Part shown: in pieces, positions 23,817 through 35,175 of the stretch
Layout: each line of letters begins with the position of its first letter
Position numbering within the stretch: position 1 is the first letter of the stretch
Assembly (NCBI GenBank): GCA_039707655.1
Contig: CM077666.1
Location: 299,486,166 to 299,550,165, forward strand
Direction of reading: 5' to 3'
Length of the DNA stretch: 64,000 bases
DNA from: Elymus sibiricus
Lineage: Eukaryota > Streptophyta > Magnoliopsida > Poales > Poaceae
Position numbers and translations under genes: made by a program
The notes under the pieces: generated by a model
The model's input: the letters and a program-made list of their open reading frames with translations, nothing else
What the model was told of the DNA's origin: nothing
The model's database searches: none

Positions 23817-25183
23817 TGATACGTCCATTTTGCATCATGTTTTCCTACTATTATTTATTATGTTTTGGGTCATTATTTCACTTGATGATACAATTCTTAT
23901 GCCTTTTCTCTCTCATTTTGCAAGTTTCACATGAAGAGGGAGATTGCCGGCAGCTGGAATTCTGGACCGGAAAGGGCTACAACAGAGATAGCTATGCTGC
24001 ACAACTCCAAATGACCTAAAAATTTGCGAAGAATTATTTTGGAATATATAAAAAATATTGGCGAAAGAAATACCAGAAGGGGACACACCAGGAAGCCACA
24101 AGCCTGGGGGACGCGCCCCCCGAGCTTGTGGGGCCCCTGGCAGGCCTCCGAAGCCCAACTTCTGCTATAAGTAGTCATTTGCCCAAGAAAAAAATGAAGA
24201 GAAGACTTTTGGGATGAAGCGCCGCCATCTCGAGGCGAAACCTGTGCAGGAGCACTTTTGCTCACCGGTGGAGCGGGGGGGGGGGGGGGGGGGAATCAAA
24301 GCCATCGACATCACCAACGATCCTCTCATGATGGGAGGACCAATCTTCAGCAACATCTTCACCAGCACCATCTCATCTCAAACCCTAGTTCACCTCTTGT
24401 ATTCGATCTTTGTCTCAAAACCTTAGATTTGCTAGTAGTGTTGATTACATCTCGTAGTTGATGCTAGTTGGTTTATTTTGTGGAAGATTATATGTTCAGA
24501 TCCTTGATGCTATTCAATACCCCTCTGATCTTGAACATGAATATGATTTGTGAGTAGTTACTTTTGTTCTTGAGGACATGGGAGAAGTCTTGCATAAGTA
24601 ATCATGTGAATTTGGTATTCGTTCGATATTTTCATGATATGTATGTTGTTGCTTCCTTTAGTGGTGTCGTGTGAACGTCGACTACATGACACTTCACCAT
24701 ATTTGGGCCTAAGGGAAGGCATTGTGGAGTAATAAGTAAATGATAGGTTGCTAGAGTGACGGAAGCTTAAACCCTAGTTTATATGTTATTCTGTAAGGGG
24801 CTGATTTGGATTCATATGTTTCATGCTATGGTTAGATTTATCTTAATTCTTCTTTCGTAGTTGCGGATGCTTGCGAGAGGGGTTAATCATAAGTGGGAGG
24901 CCTGTTCAAGTAAGAACAGCACCCAAGCACCAGTCCACCCACATATCAAATTATCAAAGTAGCGAACGCGAATCAAATAAACAAGATGAAAGTGACTAGA
25001 TGAGAATTCCCATGTGTCCTCGGGAACGCTTTGCTTTATATAAGAGACCGTTTCCGCTTGCCCTTTGCTATAAAAAAGATTGGGCCACCTTGCTGCATTT
25101 TGTTACACTTGTTAGTTGTTGCTTGTTATGAATTATCTTACTACAAAACTATCAGTTACCGCTACTTTCAGTGCTTGCAGAAA
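23817..25183 (+). repeat. 5' LTR of B2, first piece (1367 bp)
   Basis: Begins TGATACGTCCATTTTGC. It matches B1's LTR to the CAGTGCTTGCAGAAA junction, where the AGAAA target of E is duplicated (25179-25183). TATAA candidate at 24166-24170. A run of 19 G at 24275-24293 replaces the usual CCGCCGGGGATACTTCC segment. Confidence 0.85.
24275..24293 (+). repeat. poly-G run of 19
   Basis: Nineteen consecutive G inside B2's LTR. The sister LTRs have mixed GC-rich sequence here, about 35 bases longer. This is either a real homopolymer or an assembly or base-calling artefact. Confidence 0.6.
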
Positions 25184-27109
25184 TGTAACATCCCAAAAAT
25201 CTAAATTTTGGAATGTTATATTAATTAAGTAATTATGATTGTTTGTTTGATTGTTGTGTGATTGATTGTGTGAAATTGAGTGGAATTTGAAACTTTTGAA
25301 AGTTGAATGAGAGGGAATAAAAGGACTTTCCCAAAACTTTCATTCTTGCTTTTTGGTCCCCGGGAATTCAAATTTCATTTCATCACAAAGCCCTAGAGTG
25401 AAGATGATATGACTTCTTCCATTTAAAGGAATGAAAAAGGGATTTGAAAAGATTTGAATTCCATTTGAAAATATTTTCAAACCAGAAACTTTATGCCACT
25501 CAAGGATTTTCATGAGGGAAGATAACATGACTTCTTCACATTTTGAAATAGAGTGGGAAGTAATGAGATCACTTTCAAAATGGCAATAGAGCCACTTTTG
25601 AAAATACTCCATATGGGTTTCAAAATCTTTTCCGCGTATTTCAAAAATAAATAAAGAGAGAAGGTAATAGGACTCCTTCAAATATCAGAAATAAATGTGA
25701 AAGGGAATTATGGAACCAATTCAAAGTGGTTTGAAAAATATTTGAATTAAATTTAATAGTAATTTCTAAATTTATTTGAATATTGCTTTATTTGTTTTTA
25801 TGCAAATTATTTTCTCCTATATAATAAATATATGGAAGTGAGGGTAAAATGATTCCCTCCAATGGAAAAATAGGAGAAAATCATTTTGAGCTATTTTGAA
25901 TATTTCAAAATTCATTTTGAATGATTTAAATGGCCACAGAATGCATTTGCATTTATTTGAAATTCTTTAGATTTTATTGACCTCTGAAAAATAGTTCATG
26001 TTTTAGAAAATCTTTTTCTGAAAATTTTGGTATATAATATGTCGAGGGTATCTTTTTATTTCCTTTTTCTTTTATTCCTTTTCTTTCTCTGTTTTATTTA
26101 AATAGGAAAGGGATTTCCTGTAAAAGGAAACAAATCCCCGAGGCCCGCTGGCCATTTCGGCCCAGCCCCAGCGCGCCCCCGAATCCCCTAAACTTTGGTC
26201 GCCAGCCCCCTCTTTCCTTTTCTTTTTCTCTCACCGACGGGTGGACCCCACCGATCGCGCGATCTCTCCCTTTCTTTTCTTCTTCCTCTTTCTTTTCCTC
26301 GCAGGACCACCGCCGGAATCGGATCCCGCCGCGGTTCATTCCTTTCTGGCCTCGCCACTCGCCCACGCCTTCTCCCCTATAAAGCCCCCACTCCCTCGTC
26401 TCGTTCCGCCCCTGAACGCCTCCCGATCCCCTCTCCTGTCGCCGCCAATTCCTCGCCGGAGCCCCGTACTGCCGCCGCCACCTCGAGCTCCCTCCGCTCG
26501 CTACACCCCTCCCCGAGCCCCGCCGTCACCTCCTACCTCACCGCCAAGCTCTGCCTCATTGCCTGATTGCCTCGTCTTTGCCGGAAGACCACTGGAGTGC
26601 TCCCGCCGTCGACGCCCGAAGCTGCCTCGCCAGAGAAACTTGACGGAGCTCGCCCGCGCCACTATGAGCCTCCCCATCTCTCCCTAGCCGTCCGATCTAG
26701 ATCTTACGGATAAGATTAGACCGCCATTTTTTTATTTCCCGAACCATTTTCTGCTAGCGTTAGGTTGTCCGCCCGTAGTTCAAACGCGCTCACGCCCTAG
26801 GCCAGTAGCAAAGCGCCACGTGTACACTGTCCGACGCCTAGCACTTTTTCTTTTTCTGGTTTTATTTTCTTTTACTGATTTCTTTCTGTTTTTAGTTTCT
26901 TTATATGTTTTATGTTTTAAATCCTTTTTGAGTGATTCTTCTTGCATTAGGTTAATAAAATTATATAGTTTCTGTTTGTGCAATTAGTTTTTAAATTTGA
27001 ATTTGCTCAAATTTGATTCAAACACTAGTTTGTGAATATCTTGAGTTTAAAAATAGATTTTGATTTGATTCTTTTTGCTAGTGGTCACTAGATGAATTGT
27101 TTATCCAGT
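25184..27109 (+). repeat. solo LTR E, piece 1
   Basis: AT-rich start, then a GC-rich promoter/leader domain (26150-26700), then AT-rich again. The 100-150 codon open frames at 26195-26687 are Ser/Pro-rich translations of this GC-rich LTR segment and are not considered genes. Piece 1 ends at the CCAGT target of F (27105-27109). Confidence 0.8.
26378..26383 (+). promoter_or_regulatory. TATA box of solo LTR E
   Basis: TATAAA between CTCCCC and GCCCCCACTCCC, in the same GC-rich setting as the TATA box of K, with a pyrimidine-rich start region about 25 bases downstream. Confidence 0.55.
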
Positions 27110-29490
27110 TGTAACACCCCATGTAATTATGCTACAGTGATCCCCCTCTGATAATGCCAAGTCATCATGTTTAACAGTGCTTGATCATCATTTGCATCCT
27201 ATCTCATTTCAAATTCCAACTCAAATTGAAATTCAAATATAAATTGAAAATAAAAGTTGTTCCAATTTGGAAACTGAAATGTTCATAATATTGCAAATAT
27301 TCCCAAGGCAACTATAAAAATAAAATCAACATTAATTAAATTATTTAAGTGGCTCTAACATCATGAAACAGTACCAAAACAGCAGTGTTTAAACCATTTA
27401 TTTTAATCCAAAATTCAAATGAAATCATTTAGCCTTCAAACTTTTTTATGGCAGTGCTAGTTATTGCAAAGTATTTATGTGACATAACTCCCTATTTTAC
27501 AAAAGTCGAATTGGGGCCAAACATTTTACAAAATAGAAAAGCTAAAAACAAAACAGAAAAGAAAAAGGAAAAGAACAACGGGCTACTATGCACTTGGGCT
27601 TCCAGTGCACAGTGCAAATCGGCCCGGCCCGGCGAGGCCTTCTCCTTCCTCTCGCGCGCCAGAAGCCATGGCGCGCTCGAACGCGCGCGCGCCGTCCACC
27701 CGCCGATTGCCTCGCTGTCGGCCATCCGATGGTGCCCCGCGTGGATAAGGACCCCGCGCATCCCCCTGGCGAAACCCTAGCCCGATTCCCCCCTCCCCTC
27801 GCTCGCCATCGACCTCACCCGACGCAGCCATGGCGGCGCCTCCATAGATCACGCGGCCACCGTGCCCCGTTCGCCTCTCCGACGTGTCCATCGTGCTCGC
27901 CGTCGTCGACTACTTCGCCTGCGCCCATCCGTTCGACCGGACGAGCCCCACCGCGACACCCACGACCACTTCTTCAAGCTTCGGCCACCGGACTTCGCCG
28001 CCTTGATTCGCCGCCGTCGAGCCCTCCCCGAGCAAGATTTGCACCTCTACAGGCTCCCCATGAGCTCTCCTTCTTTTCCCCTCTGTTCCCGCGCGTAGCT
28101 CGTAGCCGTAGCCGCCTTGTTCTTATTGGCCGAGCCCATCGCCGCGGGAGCTCGTCGCCGGCGAGCTTCCGGTGACCAAATGGTCACGCGGCCGTGCCCA
28201 TTGAGCTCTCCGCATCGCGTAGGCCCTCCCCATCCGCTCAGTTTGCTCGCTAGCGCGCTGCTGCCTCTGCTCCGCCTCCGCCCAAACGCCACCGCCGCCA
28301 GCGACGTCATAGCACTCCACTCCGGCCACCCCATGACCAGCCACCCCCACCGTTCGACGCGCCGCCGCGCGATTTGGTCGCCATCTGTGCCACTGACCGC
28401 TGGGCCGCACTGGCCCCATTGACTGGGTTGACCAGTCAACGGTGCTGACTGGGCAGCCCAGTGTCGCTGACATGTGGGCCCGCACTGTTTAAAACGTTTT
28501 AAAATTAAATAAACTGTTAATTAATCTGTTAATTAAATCGTTTAGTTAATCAGTCACTGACAGTAGGACCCACCCACTAATTAATCGTTAGTTAGTTTAA
28601 TTAGCCACTGACCAGTGGGACCCACTGGTCAGGTTTGACTCGTCAGCTGGTCTGTTGACTGCTGACGTCATCATGACATCATGCTGATGGCACATACTAC
28701 TGTTTTGGATAATTCGAATTAAATAATTTCAGAAATTTCAGAAAATGATTAAAACTTTGAAAAATCATATAAATTAAACCGTAACTCGGATGAAAATAAT
28801 TTATATATGAAAAACGATCAGAAAAATATGACGAATCCGAATATCCTACCCACATACCTGTCACGCCCCTCTAACATACTGAACATGGAACTTTTTGCCC
28901 GTATTCGATAGATGAATAGTGCATAACCTTGATAAAATAAATCCAAATAAATTCCTAATTCCTCTAAAATATTTAGATAGGCAATATATCACCTCTGCAT
29001 ATCATTTAGGCATGTCATGCATCGCTGTTGCATTGTTGCCGTGAATTTATTGTTTCTTCCCCCTCCTTCTCTCCCGATAAACGCCGAGACCGCCGCCGAC
29101 GCAGCTGAGTACGACTACGCTCCAGACTAGCAGCCTTCAGACGACCAGCCCCTCTCAGCAGAGCTTCCAGGCAAGCAAAACCCCCTTGATCATCCAGATA
29201 TCACCTATTCTTCCCCTCTTATTCTTGCATTAGAATTTCGCCTATTACTGTTCTGATAGTTCCTATTCTGATGCATAGCCTGGTTTTGTAACCTGTTCTT
29301 GATACTTTACCTGTTATCCTATATGCTTAGTATAGGCTGGTTAGTAATACATCAATGGCCCCACACCCTTGTCCTTGTTGCCACGCGTTTCCACCAGTGA
29401 CTCGATCAGTATGATCGATGGTCAGAGACCAACACATCACCGCACATTCCCCCTAAGTTGTTCGACTCTGCAGAGCTACCACCGAGTGCC

Positions 29491-29694
29491 GAGGGTGATA
29501 CCTCTTATCTCACTTCCAATGATGCCTCTGTAGAATAGCTATCCGGTTGTGGGTTACCGAGGGTGATTCCTCTTTCATCACCTCCGATAAAGCTTCCGTC
29601 GTGCAACTCCTCCTGTGTGAATCCATCGAGGGTGATTCCTTCGGGTTCACCTTGACCGATACTTCGAGTGGGAATCCATCAAGGGTGATTCCTC
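29491..29694 (+). repeat. four spaced copies of GAGGGTGATTCCT (F 5' LTR)
   Basis: Copies start at 29491 (GAGGGTGATACCT), 29559, 29628 and 29681 (AAGGGTGATTCCT). The spacing 68, 69 and 53 matches the LARD array read on its own strand (68, 70, 54). Confidence 0.65.
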
Positions 29695-30159
29695 GGATTC
29701 CTTCTCGATACTTTGGACACACGGGTACTTTGACTTTACTACTGTCATTTGATAAAGACGGGTCGGTTCCCAGAGCACCCGCGAGCCGTGTGTTACCCAG
29801 TCGGAGCGACATGAATCCTGTTCGTCTCTATGAGCTACTAAATAAGCCTAACGGATTTGGGTATTTGATCTGAGTAGGTCGCTGGCCTTATACGCACTAC
29901 CACCACGTGGGATAATGGTTTAATGGGGCCCTCTACGTCGTATGTATCAGCCAAAAGCTCTTCAGACGTCACAGCTCAGAGATGCGGGCTGATTGCTGGG
30001 GTGGGCTAGTTACGTCAATTGAGTATACAGTGTTGTGCCTGGGCCCCGGCCAGTCTCGCAACGTGCAGGAGTGCGTCGGGTTGATTTCCCGAGGCCGGGC
30101 ATTACCCAGCAAGTGTGTCCGGCCAGATGTGATCGAGTGTGTTGGGTAACAGTAGTGCA

Positions 30160-30201
30160 CCCTTGCAGGGAAGTTATCTATTCGAATAGCCGTGTCCACG
30201 G
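30160..30201 (+). promoter_or_regulatory. palindromic LTR cassette (F 5' LTR)
   Basis: CCCTTGCAGGG (30160-30170), TATTCGAATA (30179-30188) and CCGTGTCCACGG (30190-30201), preceded by GTTGGGTAAC. Identical in the 3' LTR. Confidence 0.6.
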
Positions 30202-30524
30202 TAACAAGACGCTCGGAGTTGTATCCTGATCTGCTACAACTATAAATGGATACTATTACTTTATTAAACTGTTAATACTGCTCTAGGGATCGCTTTCTCG
30301 CAGGGAGTCGAGAAAGGATCTCAGGGCGTTGCTATTACATAACCACTATTATATGCTACTGTGATCTACTCTCTTCTGATGCTGCAAGATTGCTTCAAGA
30401 TGCTAGTCTTCGATAGGCTAGGCTTCTCCCCCTCCATTCTGGCATTCTGCAGTTCAGTCCAAAGATATAGCCCCATTCCTTTGATACCGATGCATACTTA
30501 GTATAGTTCTGATGTCAGTCTTGC

Positions 30525-30545
30525 GAGTACTTTGGATGAGTACTC
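30525..30545 (+). promoter_or_regulatory. LTR hairpin motif GAGTAC/GTACTC (F 5' LTR)
   Basis: Arms GAGTAC (30525-30530) and GTACTC (30540-30545), 423 bases from the LTR end. Shared with the LARD and K. Confidence 0.5.
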
Positions 30546-30968
30546 ACGGTTGTTTTGCTATCTCTTTTCCCCATACCCGGTTGCTGTGTTCTGACGACAG
30601 AGTCCCGGAACCAGACGCCACTGCAGGAGCTTACTACCAGGAGAGCCCTGGAGGCACGTACTACTGGGTTGAGCCAGCCGACCAGGAGTAGTTCGGAGGC
30701 CCTAGGCAGGAGGCCTTCGCCTTTTCGATCAGTGTCGTTGTTTGCGCTAGCCTTCTTAAGGCAAACTTGGCTAACTATGTCTGTACCCAGATATTATTTG
30801 TGTGTATGACTTATGTATTCGGGTCCTCGTGACCCCTAGTTTGTAATATGAAGATTTATGTTTAAATTTGAGTTTAGAGTTGTGTTGTGATATCTTCCCG
30901 TGAGTCCCTGATCTCGAGCGTGCACGTTTGCATGTATGATTAGTGCACGGTCGAGCAGGGGCGTCACA

Positions 30969-31309
30969 AGTTGGTATCAGAGCCGACTGCCTGTAGGAAG
31001 CCCCTTCCAATTCCTTGGTCGAAGTTAAGTCTATTCTTTGAAAAACTGTTTTACTAACATGGCTGTGTGGCTTACGGGCCCACGTCGCCAATGGGTGGTA
31101 TTAGGATATTTTATTCCTCTTCTATACTCTGGGATTCTACTCTCTCCTCTATTCGGGTTAAAAATTTACTAACTCTGACTCTAGGTTCTCGTGATCACGT
31201 CCACCCGGAGCCTGGATTATCTGCAAGTTACTTTCTTGAATGCACGATGCAAGAATTCACTCACTGTCATTTGACAATCTTGAAATTTCCTCTGTTTCAG
31301 AAGGATTGA
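30969..31309 (+). other. leader of F between 5' LTR and first ORF
   Basis: The first 240 bases or so match the LARD leader (minus strand, 14640 down to about 14400) almost throughout, including GACTGCCTGTAGGA and GGTTCTCGTGAT. No reading frame. In retroelements this zone normally holds dimerisation and packaging signals, so the shared stretch is a candidate packaging region. Confidence 0.65.
30972..30983 (+). promoter_or_regulatory. primer-binding site (initiator tRNA-Met) of F
   Basis: TGGTATCAGAGC, three bases after the LTR end. Perfect plant initiator-Met site. Confidence 0.95.
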
Positions 31310-32068
31310 TTGTTTCCGCTGCGCCCTACGACACATCTTGTACTGCGGACTTGGGCTCATGATGCGACTGGTTTTCCAGCTATCCTGGTCGCCCTCCTGA
31401 CCAGATTGGGCTACCGCTGGTACCCCGAGTACATGGTTTACGAAGATTTCCGCGAGTTCAACCAGGAGCAGTATCATGCCGATGTTCGTATCTTTGATCA
31501 GCAGAACGACTCTGTCACTGAGTTGCACACTTTTCACGGTATCGGCGTGATGATTGATATGGCAGTCCATGACGCTGCCCATTTTGCTGTCGCACGTCTT
31601 CGTGGCGAGCATAGTCGCTTGGATGACTCCGAGTTCCGATACATCCCGTATGCCCCTGCTGGAGATGATACCGGATACTACACAGCTATCTGTGCCCCTT
31701 ACGAGCGACGTCGATACAACCCGCAGGTTTTGATTCAGTGCACTCAGGCTTTGGATCGCACTGCCCAGGCTCTTGCCGTCGAGTTGTTTGCCACTCGAGC
31801 ATGACTCTACGAGGCTATGACACAGTTGCTACCAGCTGTTCATGCAGGGATACATCCAGAGTACATCCTTTACCCGCACAGGACTCAGATGCCTTCAGGT
31901 ATTGATTGGCCTGCTGTTGGAGGTCACACACCCGCACGTGGACCTCTTCTCCCAGTTCGAGATCGCGTTCTGCATCAGAGTGCTCACGGAGCGCAGGACC
32001 TTCCTGCCATGGACACTCATCGTCCACACCTACAGTTACCTGGTTTCAGTGGTTTTCCCCGACGTTGA
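31310..32068 (+). pseudogene. additional ORF upstream of gag in F (one in-frame stop)
   Basis: A 252-codon frame from ATG 31310 is interrupted once by TGA at 31802-31804 and then continues in the same frame to 32068. TGA is probably a decayed CGA. The protein is rich in charged and aromatic residues (YRWYPEYMVYEDFREFNQEQ, TPARGPLLPVRDRVLHQS) and shows no gag, enzyme or membrane motif. Extra ORFs before gag are known in Tekay-clade elements, and their function is unknown. It lies on the sense strand about 340 bases after the LTR, so it would be translated from the genomic RNA. I recognise no domain. Confidence 0.6.
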
Positions 32069-32318
32069 TGTAGCCTTTGCTATGTCTCGTTGTTGTATTC
32101 CTCACCGCGTGCCTGTGCGCCGCCTACAATGTCTAGCTGTTTAATTTCCAAAATTGTGTTGTTCGCGTGTAACCGACTCTGTGTATGGATATGTATGTCT
32201 TAATTGACTACTGTTATGTATCTATTGCACTGCTTGTTTATTGTCGTGTTACATCATGTTTGTCTATAAACACTTGCGGTTACTTTTACAAAACTACCCC
32301 CTGTTAAATTTTAGCAGG

Positions 32319-33271
32319 ATGGTTAGACCCGCAGGTCGTGGTCGTGGCCATGCTCCCGAGCAGCCACCACCGCCAGACTATATGGCAGCTATGACGCACC
32401 AATTCGAGCTGAACCGCCAGTTCATGGTTGGAATTATGGCTCAGTTTCCGCACCAGAACCAGAATGCTCAGAATCAGCAACCTGCCACAATAACTCTGCA
32501 GGAGTTTGTGCGTCTCAGCCCTACTATTTTCCACAACTCTGAACAGCCACTGGATGCTGATGACTGGCTTCGCGACATCACCTACGAGATGGAGTCTGCC
32601 AATGTCACCCCCCCAACCTTGTCATCTTCGTGTCCTACTTCTTGAAGGGTGCCGCTGCTCAATGGTGGAACACCCACAGGAGTTCACTACCTGCTGGGAC
32701 AGTTGGTACCTGGAACGAGTTTCAGACTGCTTTCCACGCCCGCTACATTCCTCAGGGTATCATGGACCGGAAGAAAAGAGAGTTTCGCAACCTCACTCAG
32801 GGCAGTAAGACTGTCGAAGCTTATCAGCGGGAATTCCTTAACCTGTCCCGCTATGCTGAAGAAGACGTTGCCACAGATGCTCGCAGAAAGGAGAAATTCC
32901 GTGATGGACTCCTCCCAGACCTCAAGCTTGCTCTTGCTGTTCATGACTTCGTCGACTTCGCCACCCTGGTGAATAAGGCTATCCAGGTTGAGACCGCTCA
33001 GATGGAGCACAAGGACTCACAGAAGCGCCAACGTGACCTTGGCTCATCTTCGAGCTCAGGACAAAGGCGTAAAATCTGGATTCCCAACAGCATGTATCGT
33101 CCAACTGCCCCTGCGCTGAGGCCTTCCTATGTGGCACCCCGTCTGCCTCCTCCACCACCGAGGCAGCCAAGAGCTCAAGCTGCTCCACCACGTGCTGCTC
33201 ATGTTCGTCCTGAAGATGGTCTGTGTTTCAAGTGTCGCCACCCAGGTCACCTTGCCAAAGACCGCCGCTAG
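32319..33271 (+). pseudogene. gag of F
   Basis: The start is chosen at ATG 32319 (MVRPAGRGRGHAPEQPPPPD); the open frame before it continues from the spacer. The Retrotrans_gag domain covers AQWWNTHRSSLPAGTVGTWN and FRNLTQGSKTVEAYQREFLN. A run of seven C near 32615 shifts the frame, so the N and C parts are in different frames. The basic Pro-rich linker is followed by a zinc knuckle CFKCRHPGHLAKD starting at 33224. The fourth ligand cysteine is missing (Arg-Arg, then TAG at 33269-33271). Gag forms the particle shell and binds RNA. This copy is inactive. Confidence 0.85.
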
Positions 33272-33842
33272 AATCAGACTCAGTTGGCACTTCCTCCTAC
33301 TGGCCGTGGCAATGGCCGTGGCAACAACCAGACCCGCAACTATAATACTGGGTCTTCTGCTTATGGACGTGGACAGGCTTACCACGTCGATATTGAAGAA
33401 GTTCAGGATCAACCTGAAACTGTGATGGGTACCCTTCTCATTAACTCAGTACTCGCTTCTGTTTTATTTGATTCAGGAGCATCACATTCATTCGTCTCTG
33501 GAGCATTTGCATTCATGCATGGCATACAATATGAAAAGATGCATACTCCATTAGTCGTTAAAACTCCTGGGGCCCATTGTCATGCTGACATGATCGCACA
33601 TAACGTCACTGTCGAAATTGAAGGATTAGAGTTCCTTGTCTCCCCCATCATTCTAAAGTCTTCCACCATAGACCTCATTCTGGGAATGGATTAGTTGAAA
33701 GCTCACATTGCTTCAATCAATTGTGCCACTAAAGTCGTTCAACTCCTTCACCCCTCCGACGAGATAGTCAACTACACCGCCCGAATTACCCGGAATGCCA
33801 AAGCTCAAATATATGCTCTGAATGCTTTGAACGCCTCACCTC
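33272..33842 (+). pseudogene. aspartic protease region of F
   Basis: Same frame as the C part of gag. VLFDSGASHSFVS contains the catalytic DSGA (33470-33481), and the flap-side motif ILGMD ends at an in-frame TAG (33692-33694, where the family usually has Trp). The frame continues with LKAHIASINCATK until an extra T at 33843-33845 shifts it into the RT frame. The enzyme would cut the gag-pol polyprotein. It is broken here. Confidence 0.85.
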
Positions 33843-35175
33843 TTTGAGGGAATTGAGAACGTTCCAGTCGTTCGTGATTTTCCGGACGTCTTTCCAGAAG
33901 AACTTCCAGGAATACCCCCGGTTAGAGCTGTCGAGTTCGTCATCGACTTGAAACCAGGCACTACCCCTATTGCGAAGCGTCCTTATAAAATGCCTCCGCA
34001 TGAACTTCTCGAGCTTAAGGAAGAAATCGACAAGTCTCTTCGTAAAGGCTTCATTCGTCCAAGTTCCTCTGCTTGGGGAGCACCTTCTCTCTTCGTTAAG
34101 AAGAAGGATGGAACGAACCGATTGGTCCAGGACTATCGGCCTATTAACCAAGCAACAATCCAGAACAAATATCCACTACCCCGGATCAACGATCTTTATG
34201 ATCAACTTGCTGGATCCTCTGTGTTCTCTAAACTCGACTTAAGGTTGGTTTATCATCAGATCCGAGTTCGTAAGGAGGATATTCCGAAGACTGCTTTCGT
34301 TACTCGCTATGGATCATACGAGTACACCGTCATGTCCTTCGGATTAACTAATGCTCCAGCAACTTTCTCTCCATTGATGAACTATATCTTCATGGACTAC
34401 CACGACAAATTTGTTGTGGTTTATTTGGATGATATCCTTATATATTCCAAGAATGAAGAAGAACACGCCGAACATCTTCGGCTTGTATTGGAGAAACTCC
34501 GAGAACACCAGCTATATGCCAAATACTCTAAGTGTGAATTCTGGTTATCTGAGGTGACATATCTTGGTCATGTGATTTCCAAAGATGGCATTGCTGTTAA
34601 CCCAGAACGAGTTCAGGCTATTCTTGACTGGACTCCTCCGAAGAATGGTAAGCAAGTCAGAAGTTTTCTCGGTCTCGCTAGTTATTGCCGCCTTTTCGTC
34701 GAGAACTTCTCCAAGATTGCTAAGCCACTGACTGATTTGCTCCACAAAGGCAAGAAGTTTGAGTGGACGGAAAAGTGCCATGAAAGTTTTCAGACACTTA
34801 AAGATAAGTTGACATCTGCCCCAGTGCTAGCTCCCCCTGATACTCGCAAGGACTTTGTGATATATTGCGACGCATCCCGACAAGGATTAGGCTGTGTCCT
34901 AATGCAAGAGCGCAAGGTGATTGCTTACTGCTCTCCTCAGTTGCGTCCTCACGAAGATAAGTATCCAACACATGATCTCGAGTTAGCAGCAGTTATCTAT
35001 GCTCTAAAGCTGTGGCGACATTACCTTCTTGGTAATCGTTGCGAGATATACAGGGACCACCAAAGTTGAAGTATTTGTATACTCAACCAGATTTGAACCT
35101 CCGACAACAAAGGTGGCTCGAGACAATAGCTGACTATGACATGGATATTTCCTATACCCTGGCAAGGCTAATGTA
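33843..35175 (+). pseudogene. reverse transcriptase and RNase H of F
   Basis: Open from 33948 to 35069 (373 codons). RT blocks: [67 protein letters not shown] and the active site [11 protein letters not shown] (YLDD at 34422-34433). Connection domain: [10 protein letters not shown] and [13 protein letters not shown]. RNase [17 protein letters not shown], with the catalytic Glu in THDLELAAV and the third Asp in YRDHQS. Two small indels near 35055 and 35160 break the end of RNase H before MADALSRK. RT and RNase H would copy element RNA into DNA in the particle. Confidence 0.9.

Larger units (their letters stand above)
27110..30968 (+). repeat. 5' LTR of F, 3859 bp
   Basis: TGTAACACCCC...GGGGCGTCACA. 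It has an AT-rich start, a GC-rich centre (27590-28430), repeated TTAATTAA-like stretches at about 28500-28600, the GAGGGTGATTCC array, the dyad cassette and the hairpin. It is 508 bp shorter than the 3' LTR because of a deletion around 28370 and a duplication in the other copy. Open frames of up to 195 codons (27588-28175) lie in the GC-rich centre and have no recognisable domain. Confidence 0.9.

Noticed and set aside
23817..25183. LTR at 23817 as the 3' LTR of B1 (one shortened element)
   Set aside because: The LTR resumes at 49901 and is followed by a primer site and gag at 50113, so it is the 5' LTR of a second element.
27588..28175. 195-codon ORF in the GC-rich centre of F's LTR
   Set aside because: Arg/Pro-rich and open in several frames. 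The frame is not kept in the other LTR (37276-37862 differs by shifts).
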